A DNA stretch of 64,000 nt from Bretschneidera sinensis (Eukaryota > Streptophyta > Magnoliopsida > Brassicales > Akaniaceae), in NCBI GenBank assembly GCA_023935145.1, contig CM043699.1, positions 71,023,638 to 71,087,637 of the forward strand, read 5' to 3'. Positions 19,991 to 31,225 of this stretch are shown here, one piece after another. Numbering within the stretch: the stretch's first letter is position 1; every line of letters begins with the position of its first letter. The notes below the pieces were generated by a model that saw only the letters and a list, made by a program, of their open reading frames with translations, did no database searches and was not told where the DNA came from. Both the position numbers and the translations under genes were made by a program.

Positions 19991-20237
19991 ATTGCGCTAA
20001 AGTTCCTTTTAGATTTACTTTCATTTAATCATTATTAGTATTACTTTATTTTATGTTACCATCTTTCATCAAACCCTAATTGATTTCCTTTCTGTTTCAG
20101 GCACTTCAAACCCTAATCATACTTTCTGTGGTATTTGCGATCGATCACAACCTCTTGTGTGATCGAGCGCAAATAGGGCAGAAAGTTACCCGAGCAGCAG
20201 AGTGAATTGCTGCACTAAAGCTGGTTTAACCTGATTT

Positions 20238-21670
20238 ATGCACGGACTCCGATCCTGACATCCAACATTCTTTTCCCTTGATCCCAAGCTTGAACGGACC
20301 ATCCGACAAAGGCTTAGGGACAACTTCGAGGAGAACGAAGAAGAAGTCGAGAACGAAACACAAATGGTGGAACAGCTCGAAAATCAACAACCACCTGCAC
20401 GAGTACCAATGAAGCACTCCTTCATCCCATGGAACATTGATCAACCATCATGCATTGCATATCAACCCGAGGCGGTAGGAAACTATTATATATCTCCGCA
20501 AATATTGAATGCTTTGACTCACTCTAGGGGTACTCCTAATGAAGATCCACACTTGCACCTCCGAGAATTTTTCGATCTTTGCAAGTTCCAGCACATACAA
20601 GGCCTAGACCAAGAAGGAATAAGGTTAATTCTGTTCCCTTTTTCCTTGAAAGATAATGCTAAACTATGGTATAATTCTTTGCCTGTAGTTTCCATCCACA
20701 CTTGGGATGAGTTGGCAAGCAAGTTCCTGAGGGAGTTCTTCCTAGCCCAAAAGACGAGGCAAATGAGGTAGGAGATCCAGTCCTTCTAACAAAAAGATGG
20801 AGACCTCTTCTTCGAAGCATGGGGACACTTCAGCGACTTGCTACTCAAATGCCCACACCATAACCTGTCTCAAGATGAACTGGTACAAGCCTTTTATGAA
20901 GTTTTGAATGACACTAACAAAAGTATTGTTGATTCAGGTTGTGGAGGAGTGTTGATGGAGAAAAGCAGCGAAGAAACAATGGAACTCTTTGAAACCCTCA
21001 GTGAACACACTCAGCAGTTCCCCTCTAGAGGTAGACAAGGAGTCAAGAGTAGAGGTATGTATGAGGTTACTCTGAATAGTGGACCCTCTGCCTAAATAGC
21101 TGCTTTGGAGAGGAAGCTAGATATGATTATAAAAGCCATGACTACTCAAAATGCCTCATCTAGCCTACCATCCACCCCACTCCAGGTATGTGCAATATGT
21201 TCCCAATACGACCATAATACTGATATGTGTCCTTTGTATTCACCTGCAGATACAGAACAAGCAAATTATGTGGGACCTAATAACTATCCGCCGAAGAACA
21301 ACCCTTATGCAAATACATACAACCCTGGATGGCGGAATCACCTGAATTTCTCATGGAACAACAATTAGAACAGTCAAGGACAACAACAAAACCCCCAGCC
21401 CACTGCTCATGCTACTCCCGAACCAAAGAAGAACGACCTCAAAAGTCTTGTGAGACAACTGGCCACTCAGCAGCAGCAATTAATGACGTCACAATAACAG
21501 TTCATGACTCAGCAAAAACAGACCACTACAGCACATGAACAAGCAATTCAAAGACTAGAGGTACAAATGGGACAACGGCTAAAGAGCTCAGTGGTAGAAA
21601 GCAAGGAGAGCTCCCGGCTCAAACACTACCCAACCCTGGGGGGCATCAACAACTAAAGGCTGTCACAACT
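20238..21670 (+). pseudogene. gag: Athila gag of C-I (third, longest unit)
   Basis: ATG 20238 has the shared TGA at codon 7; ATG 20364 (MVEQLENQQPP) opens a 135-codon frame. The same frame continues after stops near 20769, 20787 and 21093. Capsid domain: REFFDLCKFQHIQG, LILFPFSLKDNAKLWYNSL, SWDELASKF-like WDELASKFLREFF, FSDLLLKCPHH. Zinc knuckle CAICSQYDHNTDMCP (C-x2-C-x4-H-x4-C) near 21188. A YNPGWRNHLNFSW motif follows, then a Gln-rich part. Only a few stops break it, so the element was active fairly recently. Confidence 0.85.
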
Positions 21671-22476
21671 TTGAGAAATGGCAAAGTGATAAGGTCCGAT
21701 GAGTTTGCAGTAACATCTAAAGAAACCCCATCGGCATCAAAGGTAAGTGAAACGGAGAAGGTGAATGCACCACCCTTCCTGCAAAGGTTAGTAAAACGAA
21801 AGAAAGACAATAAACTACTTGATATTTTTGTAACCTTGCGGAAAGTTGAAATTAATATTCCGTTACTAGACGCAATTCACCAAATATCTGCCTATGCTAA
21901 GTTCCTAAAAGATTGTTGCACTCATAAAAAAAATTTCAAGAACATGAGACTGTAGCATTAACGGAAGAAGTAAGTGTTGTACTACTAAGGAAACTCCCAC
22001 CAAAACTGAAAGATCCGGGTAGTTTTACTATTCCCTATAGAATAGGTGATCAACTATTTGACAAAGCATTACTAGACTTAGGAGCAGGGGTAAACTTACT
22101 ACCTTACACAGTATTCGAAACCCTAGGTTTGGAGGAGCTACACCCGACTTCTATTACCTTACAATTGGCAGATAGGAGTATTAAAAGACCTAGGGGTATT
22201 CTTGAGGACATCTTAGTAAAAGTTGGCGAGTTCATCTTACCTGCTGATTTCATTGTATTAGACATAGAGGAGTGCCCTATGCCATTGCCTTTGCCTATCA
22301 TATTAGGGAGACCCTTCATGAGAACTGCCGACACTAAGATTTGTGTGAAGAAGGGTATAGTTAGTATGAAAATCAATGGTGAGAAAATAGAGTTTAAAAT
22401 ATTTGATGCAATGAAACTTCCTCAAGATGACTTAGAATGCTTTAATGTTTGTATGATACAAAACTTTGTTGAGTAA
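21671..22476 (+). pseudogene. pol: Gag-protease linker and aspartic protease (C-I)
   Basis: 21671-21955 encodes the linker ending in DAIHQISAYAKFLKDCC. A run of eight A near 21928 shifts the frame. The protease then reads DKALLDLGAGVNLLPY (catalytic D-L-G, canonical D-S/T-G) to IILGRPFM near 22310, the flap and C-terminal motif of Athila proteases. The frame stops at 22476. The protease would cut Gag-Pol into mature parts. Confidence 0.85.
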
Positions 22477-23342
22477 GCTTTGCAGGTCCAACAACTTGAT
22501 CCATTGGAGACCACCATCACCCATAGCATCACAGAGGTGGATATTAAGCAAGAATATGAAGATGTTAATAGTGACATCATCACAGCTGTGCACCTCCTTG
22601 AGACCTCTCCAAAATACTCCAGTAAGTATCCTCCTCCATTTGAATCTCTCATACCCACTAATACTACTCTTCTTCCATCCATTTTCTAGGCACCAGCATT
22701 GGAACTAAAGCAGCTACCCGAGCATTTAACATATGCCTACTTGGGAGAAAAGAACACCTTACTTGTGATTGTAGCTGCTAACTTGAGTAGTGGAGAAGAA
22801 GGAAAGCTGTTAAGAGTTCTTAGGGAGCATAGATCTGCCATTGGGTGGACCATTGCTAACATTGAGGGGATAAGTCTAGCAAAATGCATGTGTAGTATTT
22901 ACCTTGAATAAGAAGCAAGGCCCACTCGAGATGCTCAAAGAAGACTTAACTCACACATGAAAGAGGTAGTAAAAGCCGAGGTTTTGAAGCTACTAGATGT
23001 TGGCATCATCTACCCTATATCGGATAGCAAATGGGTGAGTCCGGTCCAAGTTGTTCCAAAGAAGAGTGGGATTACCGTTGTGAAAAATGAAAATGAGGAG
23101 CTCATACCTACGAGAAAAAAATGGATTGGAGAGTATGCATTGATTACTGGAAATTGAACAAATTAACTAGAAAAGATCATTTTCCCCAGCCATTCATTGA
23201 TCAAATGCTAGAGAGGTTAGCCGGTCACAGTTATTACTGCTTCTTGGATGGGTATAGTGGATACAATCAAATTGCCATAGCACCTGAGGATTAAGAAAAT
23301 ACTACCTTCACATGTCCTTTCGGTACATTTGCTTATAGAAGA
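22477..23342 (+). pseudogene. pol: Reverse transcriptase N-terminal part (C-I)
   Basis: Broken frames encode the linker (LKQLPEHLTYAYLGEKNTL), then SDSKWVSPVQVVPKK and, after a frameshift in a run of A near 23115, HSYYCFLDGYSGYNQI with the first catalytic Asp (near 23250). A TAA interrupts it near 23293. This is the full-length version of the region that A1 and the B elements lack. Confidence 0.85.
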
Positions 23343-25006
23343 ATGCCATTCGGTTTATGCAACGCACCAGCCACTTTTCAAAGATGTATAATGAGCATTT
23401 TTTCCGATATGGTAGAGAAATACATTGAGGTGTTCATGGATGATTTTAGCGTCGTTGGTTCTAATTTCGATGAGTGCCTAAATCATTTAGAAAATGTCTT
23501 AAGGATATGTGAAGAGAGTAATTTAGTGCTAAATTGGGAGAAATGTCACTTCATGGTTCAACAAGGTATTGTGGTGGGGCACTCCATCTCAAACAGAGGT
23601 ATCGAGGTAGACAAGGCTAAGATAGACATTATTTCAAAGCTACCTCCCCCTCTCACAGTCAAAGGCATTAGAAGTTTCCTTGGACATGCCAGTTCCTATA
23701 GAAGATTCATCAAGGACTTCTCTAAAATCTCAAGACCTCTTTGTGCATTATTGGCTAAAGATACCAAGTTTGAATGGAATGATGATTGCATGAAAGCTTT
23801 CAACACCTTGAAGAATGTTCTCACCTCTGCCCCAATAATGATGACACCAGATTGGAATCTCTCTTTCGAATTAATGTGTGATGCCAGTGACTTCGCCTTG
23901 GGAGCTGTCTTAGGTCAAAGAATCAATAAGGTACCTCATGCTATTTACTATGCTTCTAGAACTTTAAATGATGCTCAGCTTAACTATTCTACTACTGAAA
24001 AAGAATTGTTAGCTGTTATTTTTTCTTTAGAGAAGTTTAGATCATATCTTATTGGTTCTAAAGTTATAGTATTCACTGACCATACTGCTTTGAGATATTT
24101 GTTTTCTAAGAAAGATGCGAAGCCTAGGCTAATCAGATGGGTACTCCTACTAAAAGAATTCGATTTAGAAATCAAAGACAAGAAAGGCAGTGAGAATGTC
24201 GTTGCGGATCATTTGTCAAGGCTTCCCTATGAGAATGATGATAAAGAGTTGCCTTTAAATGAGAACTTCCCTAATGAACAACTATTCGCATTAGAGATAA
24301 AACTTCTATGGTATGCTGATATAGTGAATCATCTAACTGTTAAAGTTTTTCCCCCAAGCACGACCACTAAAGAAAAGAAACAGCTAAAATCTTTGTCAAG
24401 ACACTACCATTGGGATGATCCTTACCTCTTCAAGGTCTGCCCCGATCAAATCATCAGACGATGTATCCCAAAAGAGGAGCACTCAAGCTTATTGCAACAC
24501 TACCACCAGTTTACTTGTGGAGGACATTTTGGGGCAAAACGAACAGCTCTTAAGGTACTACAATATGGTTTTTATTGGCCTAATCTGTTTAAAGATGCTT
24601 TCTCCTTTTGCAGCTCATGTGATAGATGCCAGCAGACAGGTAACATCTATTCCCGAAATCAGATGCCCTTACAGAATATTCATGTAGTAGAACTTTTTGA
24701 TGTATGGGGCATTGATTTCATGGGACCCTTTCCTAACTCCTTTGGTTATTTATATATTCTTGTGGGTGTGGATTATGTGTCCAAATGGGTTGAGGTTGTC
24801 CCCTCAAAAACTAACGATCACAAAGTAGTTGTAAAGTTTCTGCAGGCTAACATCTTTACGCGATTTGGGACTCCAAGAGCAATCATCAGTGATGGGGCCA
24901 GCCACTTTTATCATCGCTCTTTTGCCGAACTACTCCGAAAATATGGGATCACTCATAGAGTAGGCACTCTATATCATCCTAAAACCAGTGGCCAAGTAGA
25001 GATAAG
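23343..25006 (+). CDS. pol: Reverse transcriptase-RNase H-integrase, open frame (C-I), cut by B2
   Basis: A long open frame (565 codons as read, the last few inside B2). [20 protein letters not shown] palm motif, then the catalytic FMDDF box (near 23437). The RNase H domain has [15 protein letters not shown], the [10 protein letters not shown] motif with its Glu, and TDHTAL. The integrase has an HHCC zinc finger (H..H near 24505-24530, CSSC..C near 24612), the first Asp in [10 protein letters not shown] (near 24710) and the second in AIISDG (near 24885). It stops at SGQVEIS when B2 begins; the catalytic Glu is in VEIS. Converts RNA to DNA and inserts it. Confidence 0.93.
25002..25006. repeat. 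Target-site duplication of B2 (ATAAG), left
   Basis: ATAAG is repeated at 30629-30633. The integrase frame resumes beyond the second copy. Confidence 0.95.
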
Positions 25007-26204
25007 TGTTGTGAGTTTGAAATTACTCGCAAGCGCATGAGTCGTTTGCAATATAGTATTGTGCAAGTGCGAGGTCGAATCCACAAGGAATTGCATTGTG
25101 AAAATATAATTTTATCTAAACTAAGTCTATTTTAACCTAGTTCCAAATTTGTAATTATATGTTGTAAAAGAAATATAAACTTAAACTAAATTGATTTAAA
25201 AACTAATGATAAAAACACTAAGGTTTCTGAATCCACCCCACCAAAGTTAAGTATATATCTTCATGTTCTAAAAATAGCCTATCAAAACATTCCATGAATC
25301 CAACTTAAGACAAAAAACAACAAATATCCCAATTAAACCAAAAGCATCCAATGTATCCGCTTTTAACAAATCACAAAGGAAATCCAATTTAATCAAAAGT
25401 AATTTGATGTATCCATCAGATGAAACACAAGAAATATCCAATAGAACAATTTAAACGCAATCGATTATAAGATTTTACTCAAATAATTGACAGAACATTT
25501 ATACTAAAAAAACATCAGAATTGTATAAACAAATCTGAAACTATTATGCCAAACAACGGTGAGGCTTCATCTTCAACCTTAGTTTGAAGATTTTAGCCTC
25601 TTATAATTATGAAACTACAGTTCATAATAAAAGTGCTAAACATTTAAACTAAACAAAAAAAATGAAAAGAAATATTTACTATACAAGGGAGAAATTCCAC
25701 TTGCTGTTGGGCGGCGCTTCCCCTCGTGGTAGTAAAGCCTTCGGGATCCACCAGAATGCTAGCAGACGTCCACCGGATTACACCAAATGGTACCAAGAAT
25801 TGCAAACTAAAGATGAAGTCAGATGGTGTTTATATAGGGGGAGTCTCGAAGCACTATTGGTTTCAGAATCGATGTGAGATACTGCCCTGAGTGCGCTCGA
25901 TCGCAGGTCTTGTGCGCATGATCGCCTGTGCGCTCGATCGTGAGTCAGGTGCGATCAATCGTAAGAACACTGCACTGCAAAGATTTTGATGTGGGATATT
26001 GACCATGCACTCGATCGCAGCATGGTGCGATCGATCGCTAATGCTCTTGAAGCTTGACATTTCCCGAAATGCTTCATTTTCTCCACAAACCTATAAAAAT
26101 ACAAAAAACACAGAAAATACATAAAATAAAGTGAAATAATACAAATTAAGAACCTAACAAATATAAATTAAAGGGCTTAAATATGCAATATTTAAGACTC
26201 ATCA
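25007..26204 (-). repeat. 3' LTR of B2
   Basis: 1198 bp; TGATGAGTCTTAAATATTGC to CTCACAACA on the minus strand. GATC array about 25889-26040. Promoter: ATCTCACATCG (25880-25870, one mismatch) and TATATAA (25836-25830), 33 bp apart. Confidence 0.92.
25830..25880 (-). promoter_or_regulatory. LTR promoter B2 (3'): snRNA-type upstream element plus TATA
   Basis: ATCTCACATCG to TATATAA with a 33-bp gap on the minus strand. Confidence 0.7.
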
Positions 26205-27603
26205 AATACCCCTAAACTTATATTTTTTTAGTCCCTTAGCAAAACAAAAAATAAAAAACTAAATGAAAAACAAAGAACATAAAGATAAGTTCATCACTCA
26301 TGTTATCCAAAAATTTAAGGAGCACTCAAAATCATGAAATTCGTTCATGAGCAAGCTTAAAAAAATCTAACCCATTTTCACAATGAATAAGAATTTAAAA
26401 CCTAATTACTTACAAGAGGCATGCTGAGACATCATAAGCTTGAATCAATGTAAAGTGAAGTAGCATATACTGATAAGGTTTCCAAATAAGTTCAATGTAC
26501 AATGTTTCCACATCTCAAGATTCACAGAATTTCTCATCAGAATGAACAACGATGGCATAGTTATTATTATTTTTATTATTTATTATTATTATTATTATTT
26601 TTATAAGGCTCTGCTATGTTTAGTTCCCTTAAGCTTTCTAATTGACCCATGTAACGAGTGTTGAGTCAATGATTCCCAAACCAAATGGTTTTAGGGTATT
26701 AGGTGTAAAGACACCCCTAAGGACTTACTAACTCGAGTCAAAAAGGCTACGAAACTAAACTGTCCTTAATGCTACAAAATTTTCACCTTTTGACGTGAAC
26801 ACTCGCTGCTTACTGAGGCAAGAGGTCCAGTTACTCAGCGAAAAATTTCGCAATGAACATTATGAATAAAATTCTCACCTTTTGACGTGAACACTCACTA
26901 CTTACTGAGGCAAGAGGTCCAGTTACTCAGTGGAAAGTTTATTGATGATGATTATAATTTTTTTTTTCTTTTCTATGCCCAAGTGTTAATCCCCCAAGTC
27001 ATCCCATTTCAGTTAAGAAAAGAAACATACACATTAACATCACATGTCATATCTCACACAAATATGTGCTAATGTGCATGTGTTAGATTGGCTCAAACAT
27101 GTGAATTCTCAAATGCCTAAAGTAAGTAATTAAAGTTTAAACTCTATCATCTAATCATGTGTTCAAAGTTTTAAACTCACCAATGAAATCACATTACAAA
27201 TTTTCAGATCAACCAAAATTTTCAAACGAACATGAACATGCATTTATCTTCATGAAGAAAAAAAAAACAACAATAAATTAGGACAAAGTGTGTGAAATGT
27301 GTCTCCCATACCCCCAAACTTAAATTACACATTGACCCTAATGTGTGAATAATATGGAAAGAGCTCACCTGGGATATGGAGAACTATCTGGACTGGTATG
27401 GCTCGTAGTATACCTCCAAACTTGAACTGAAGTACGTGTTGTCCCTGAAAAATAAATACTGGAAAACAAAAAATATTGGAAACAAACATTAATCATAAAT
27501 ATATAAAATAATAAATAAACAGAAAAGATAAGCTGTGGGGTGCCTCCTATGAGCGCTAAGTTTAATCTCTTCAGCCAGACCCAACATTAGTAATCGTGCC
27601 CAA
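26205..27603 (-). other. B2 3' noncoding region and polypurine tract
   Basis: Polypurine tract at 26205-26219 (minus AAGTTTAGGGGTATT). The TGCTA-agggac hairpin has lost one arm here. Paired hairpins at 26675-26722. A TTA/TTATT simple repeat lies near 26565-26605. A duplicated TTTTGACGTGAACACTCRCT segment lies at about 26788 and 26880. The 45-bp module is at 27536-27580. No coding frame is supported. Confidence 0.75.
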
Positions 27604-29205
27604 CTAAACCTCTACCATCTGATCAATAAATGGGAGTGAAAAATGATCCTTCAGTGTGGTAGCATTCAACTTACGGTAGTCTAGACACATTCTCCATCTT
27701 GACTGCACTCGAGTTAGAACCAACTCGTCATCTTTATTTATTACTACCGTCAATCTAGCCTGTTTTGGCACGACATAAATCGGACTCACCCACTCGCTAT
27801 CAAAGATTGGATAAAGGATCAGAACCTCTTGTATAGCTGGGTTGAGCCCTCTTTGTGGCTCCCTCGATGGCTTGGCATTCTCCTCAAAATGTAACTTGTG
27901 CATCACCACCGAGGGGCTTATCCCCTTGATATCCTCAATAGTCCAGCCGATAGCTTCATTGTGCTCTCTTAAAATGTCCAATAATTTATTCTCTTAAGCA
28001 TCAACCAAATCTGAAGCTGTAGTCACAGGTAAAGAATCTGCTGGACTTAGGAACTTATACTTAAGATTGTCCGGTAAAGGCTTAAGTTCCTTCTTGGGGA
28101 GTTCAGGTGTTGTGGTTTCCTCTGTCTCACTGATCTTTTGAGGAGCAGACTCTAAAGTAGCATTTGCTTGCTCAAACAACTTATCCAAATCCAAATCCTC
28201 TTCAAATTGAGCAAAGTATGCCTCCAGGGGGTCCTCAATGCGTGAGTCATCCATAGTCTCCTCCGTCTCACTGCTCTTCTGAGGATCAGACTCCAAAATG
28301 GCATTCACTTCCTCGAGTAACTTATCTAAGCCCAAGTCCCTTGCAAAGTGAGCAAAGCATGCCTCCAGGGGATCCTCAAACTCCCCTTCTTTCTTGGGCG
28401 CTTGTAATCTCTCAGGGTAAGGTGCTTTAGGTTAAAACAACCTAGGGAGATCCTTAATAATAGGTGTGGCTGTAGATGGCTCAGCATCTCTCTTTTCTTT
28501 GTTGCCACTTTCTTGCCCTTGTATAGGAGTTAATAAATTTCCCTCCGCAAACTGTTCCTTCGGGTTAGGATCAGGTTGACTGGGGAACTTTCCATTCTCT
28601 CCTTCACCCAAGTGACTTGTGATTTGACCCATTTGACTCTCTAGCTTGGCAATCACTTGGGTGTTTACTATTGTCGCACTCCTTACTTCACTCATAGATT
28701 GGCTAGTTGTTTTCATGAAATCATTGAGAGCGTCCTCCAATGACTGTGAAACAGACGTTGGCGCTTGAATAGGAGCTTGGTAAGCAGGTGATGGTGCTGG
28801 ATAGGCTGAGTGACCATAACTTGGAATTGGTGGAGGAAATTTGGGAGGGTATTGATTGTGAGCATGATAAGGGGTTCCTCCCTGATTCATCAGTTGGTTC
28901 TACTCCCATGAAAAATTAGAGTGGTTCCACCACCCTGGATTGTAGGTTTCGGAGTAAGATCCATTTGATTGCCAACAACAGTCATTGAAAGCATTCGTTT
29001 GTTCCATGGGATACTCGGCAAAAACCGGCATTGATGAATAATTCTGTGCTAAATGCATAGGACTAGCACAGATGGAACAACTATCAACATTGAATGTATT
29101 GGCTGCACTGATGGACTGATCAGTCATCCTCATGAAATCCTTGAGGGCTTCCTCTAAAGATTGTGAAACCGGTGCTGGATTCATCCACATTTTTTTTTGG
29201 AGCAA
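27604..29205 (-). pseudogene. Capsid-less Gag with acidic repeats and RT stub (B2)
   Basis: One minus-strand frame from 29205 to 27604 with three internal stops: TAG at 28900-28902 (B1 has CAG), TAA at 28432-28434, and TAA at 27994-27996 (A1 has CAA). Content matches B1: SQSLEEALKDF helix, CSICASPMHLAQN knuckle with the last Cys changed to Tyr, proline-rich part, coiled-coil helix, two acidic repeats (about 28350 and 28200), pol linker, and the RWRMCLDYRKLNATT start of reverse transcriptase, ending at IDQMVE. No frameshift occurs before the last residues. Confidence 0.85.
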
Positions 29206-29371
29206 TTGTAAATAAAATAAAATAAATCAAAACTCAAAATCAAAAATTAAAATCAAAATCAAAATCAAAATCAAAATTAAAATTAAAATTATAAAAATAA
29301 AACAAAAATGCTAACTAAACTAGTAGAAAAATAAAATCAATTCAGACAAAAATTTCATAAACAAAACAATT

Positions 29372-29388
29372 CCCCGGCAACGGTGCCA
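29372..29388 (-). promoter_or_regulatory. Primer-binding site (tRNA-Asp), B2
   Basis: Minus strand TGGCACCGTTGCCGGGG, one mismatch. Between it and gag lies an A/T-rich simple repeat, (AAAATC)n-like, at about 29236-29296. Confidence 0.9.
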
Positions 29389-29394
29389 AAAACT

Positions 29395-30628
29395 TGTTGT
29401 GAGTCTGAAATTACTCGCAAGCGCACGAGTCGTTTGCAATATAGTGTTGTGCAAGTGCGAGGTCGAATCCACAGGGAGTTGCGTTGTGAAAATATAATTT
29501 TATCTAAACTAAGTCTATTTTAATCTAGTTCCAAATTTGTAATTATATGTTGCAAAAGAAATAAAAACTTAAACTAAATTGATTTAAAAACTAATGATAA
29601 AAACACTAAGGTTTCTGAATCAACCCCACCAAAGTTAAGCATATATCTTCATGTTCTAAAAATAGCCTATCAAAACATATCATGAATCCAACTTAAGACA
29701 AAAAAACAACAAATATCCCAATTAAACCAAAAGCATCCAATGTATCCGCTTTTAACAAATCACAAAGGAAATCCAATTTAATCAAAAACAATTTGATGTA
29801 TCCATCAGATAAAACACAAGGAATATCCAACCGAACAATTTAAACGCAATCAATCATAGATTTTACTCAAATAATTAACAAAACATTTATACTAAAAAAA
29901 ATCAGAATTATATAAACAAATCTAAATCTATTATGCCAAACAACGGCGAGGCTTCATCTTCAACCTTAGTTTGAAGATTTTAGCCTCTAGTAATTATGAA
30001 ACTACAGTTCATAATAAAAGTGCTAAACATTTAAACTAAACAAAAACAAAATGAAAAGAAATATTTACTATACAAGGGAGAAATTCCACTTGCTGTTGGG
30101 CGGCGCTTCCCCTCGTGGTAGCAAAGCCTTCGGGATCCATCAGAATGCTAGCAGACGTCCACCGGATTACACCAAATGGCACCAGGAATTGCACACTAAA
30201 GATGAAATCAGATGGTGTTTATATAGGGGGAGTCTCGAAGCACTATAGGTTTCAGAATTGATGTGGGATACTGCCCTGAGTGCGCTTGATCGCAGATTGT
30301 TACGATCGATCGCACGTGCGCTCGATCGCAGGTCTTGTGCGCACGATCGTTGTGCGCTCGATCGTGAGTCAGGTGTGATCGATCGTAAGAACACTGCACT
30401 GCAAAGATTTTGATGTGGTATATTGACCGTGCGCTCGATCGCAGCACGGTGCGATCGATCGGTAATGCTCTTGAAGCTTGACATTTCCAAAAATGCTTCA
30501 TTTTCTCCACAAACCTATAAAAATACAGAAAACACATAAAACGCATAAAATAAAGTGAAATAATACAAATTAAGAACCTAACAAATATAAATTAAAGGGC
30601 TTAAATATGCAATATTTAAGACTCATCA
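29395..30628 (-). repeat. 5' LTR of B2
   Basis: 1234 bp, same ends as the 3' LTR. GATC array about 30278-30465, longer than in the 3' LTR. Promoter: ATCCCACATCA (30269-30259; the final CG has become CA) and TATATAA (30225-30219), 33 bp apart. Confidence 0.92.
30219..30269 (-). promoter_or_regulatory. LTR promoter B2 (5'): snRNA-type upstream element plus TATA
   Basis: One-mismatch upstream element and TATATAA with the 33-bp gap kept. Confidence 0.7.
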
Positions 30629-30633
30629 ATAAG
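30629..30633. repeat. Target-site duplication of B2 (ATAAG), right
   Basis: Partner of 25002-25006. Confidence 0.95.
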
Positions 30634-31225
30634 TAACCGAGAGATCAAGGGAATCTTAGAAAAGATAGTGAAGCCTAATCAGAAGGATTGGTCTCTACGC
30701 TTAAATGATGCTCTATGGGTATATCGGACAGCTTATAAGACTCCAATTGGAATGTCTCCCTATCGCCTAGTCTTTGGAAAAGCGTGCCATCTCCCGGTGG
30801 AATTAGAACATCGAGCCTATTGGGCCATAAAGCAATTTAACTTCAACATGAAACAAGTGGGGGAGAAAAGAAAACTGCATCTAAATGAACTTGAAGAATT
30901 GAGATATGATGCCTATGAGAATGCCAAGTTGTACAAAGAATGGACAAAGGCCTATCATGACAAACAACTCGTACGAAAAGAGTTCCATGTAGGAAAAAAA
31001 GTGTTTCTCTATGACTCACGATTAAGATTGTTCCCAGGAAAGCTCAAGTCCAGATGGTACGGCTCGTACATGGTTACCAAGGTCTTCACTCATGGTGCAT
31101 TAGAAGTCTGTAATCCAAATGAAAATCAGCCCTTTATGATAAATGGACACAGAGCCAAGCCTTACCTAGACATTAACTTTCCTCCAAGAGATGAAGACTT
31201 GGCACTTGAATCAGTACAGTATTGA
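30634..31225 (+). CDS. pol: Integrase C-terminal part (C-I), separated by B2
   Basis: Continues the integrase core after the catalytic Glu: [20 protein letters not shown], then the [21 protein letters not shown] motif typical of Athila, a basic region, and a C-terminal part ([20 protein letters not shown]) that binds DNA. The frame is open from 30668 to the stop at 31225. It was a single protein with 23343-25006 before B2 arrived. The stop overlaps the first bases of solo LTR D1. Confidence 0.9.
31218..31222. repeat. Target-site duplication of D1 (AGTAT), left
   Basis: AGTAT is repeated at 32503-32507. The uninterrupted paralogue at 45125 reads straight through. Confidence 0.95.

Larger units (their letters stand above)
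25007..30628 (-). mobile_element. Complete non-autonomous Athila element B2
   Basis: 5622 bp on the minus strand, inside the C-I integrase, flanked by ATAAG. Parts in transcription order: 5' LTR (30628-29395), tRNA-Asp primer site, capsid-less gag with two acidic repeats, reverse transcriptase stub, conserved 3' noncoding modules, polypurine tract, 3' LTR (26204-25007). Its coding frame has more stops than B1, so it is probably older. Confidence 0.95.
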
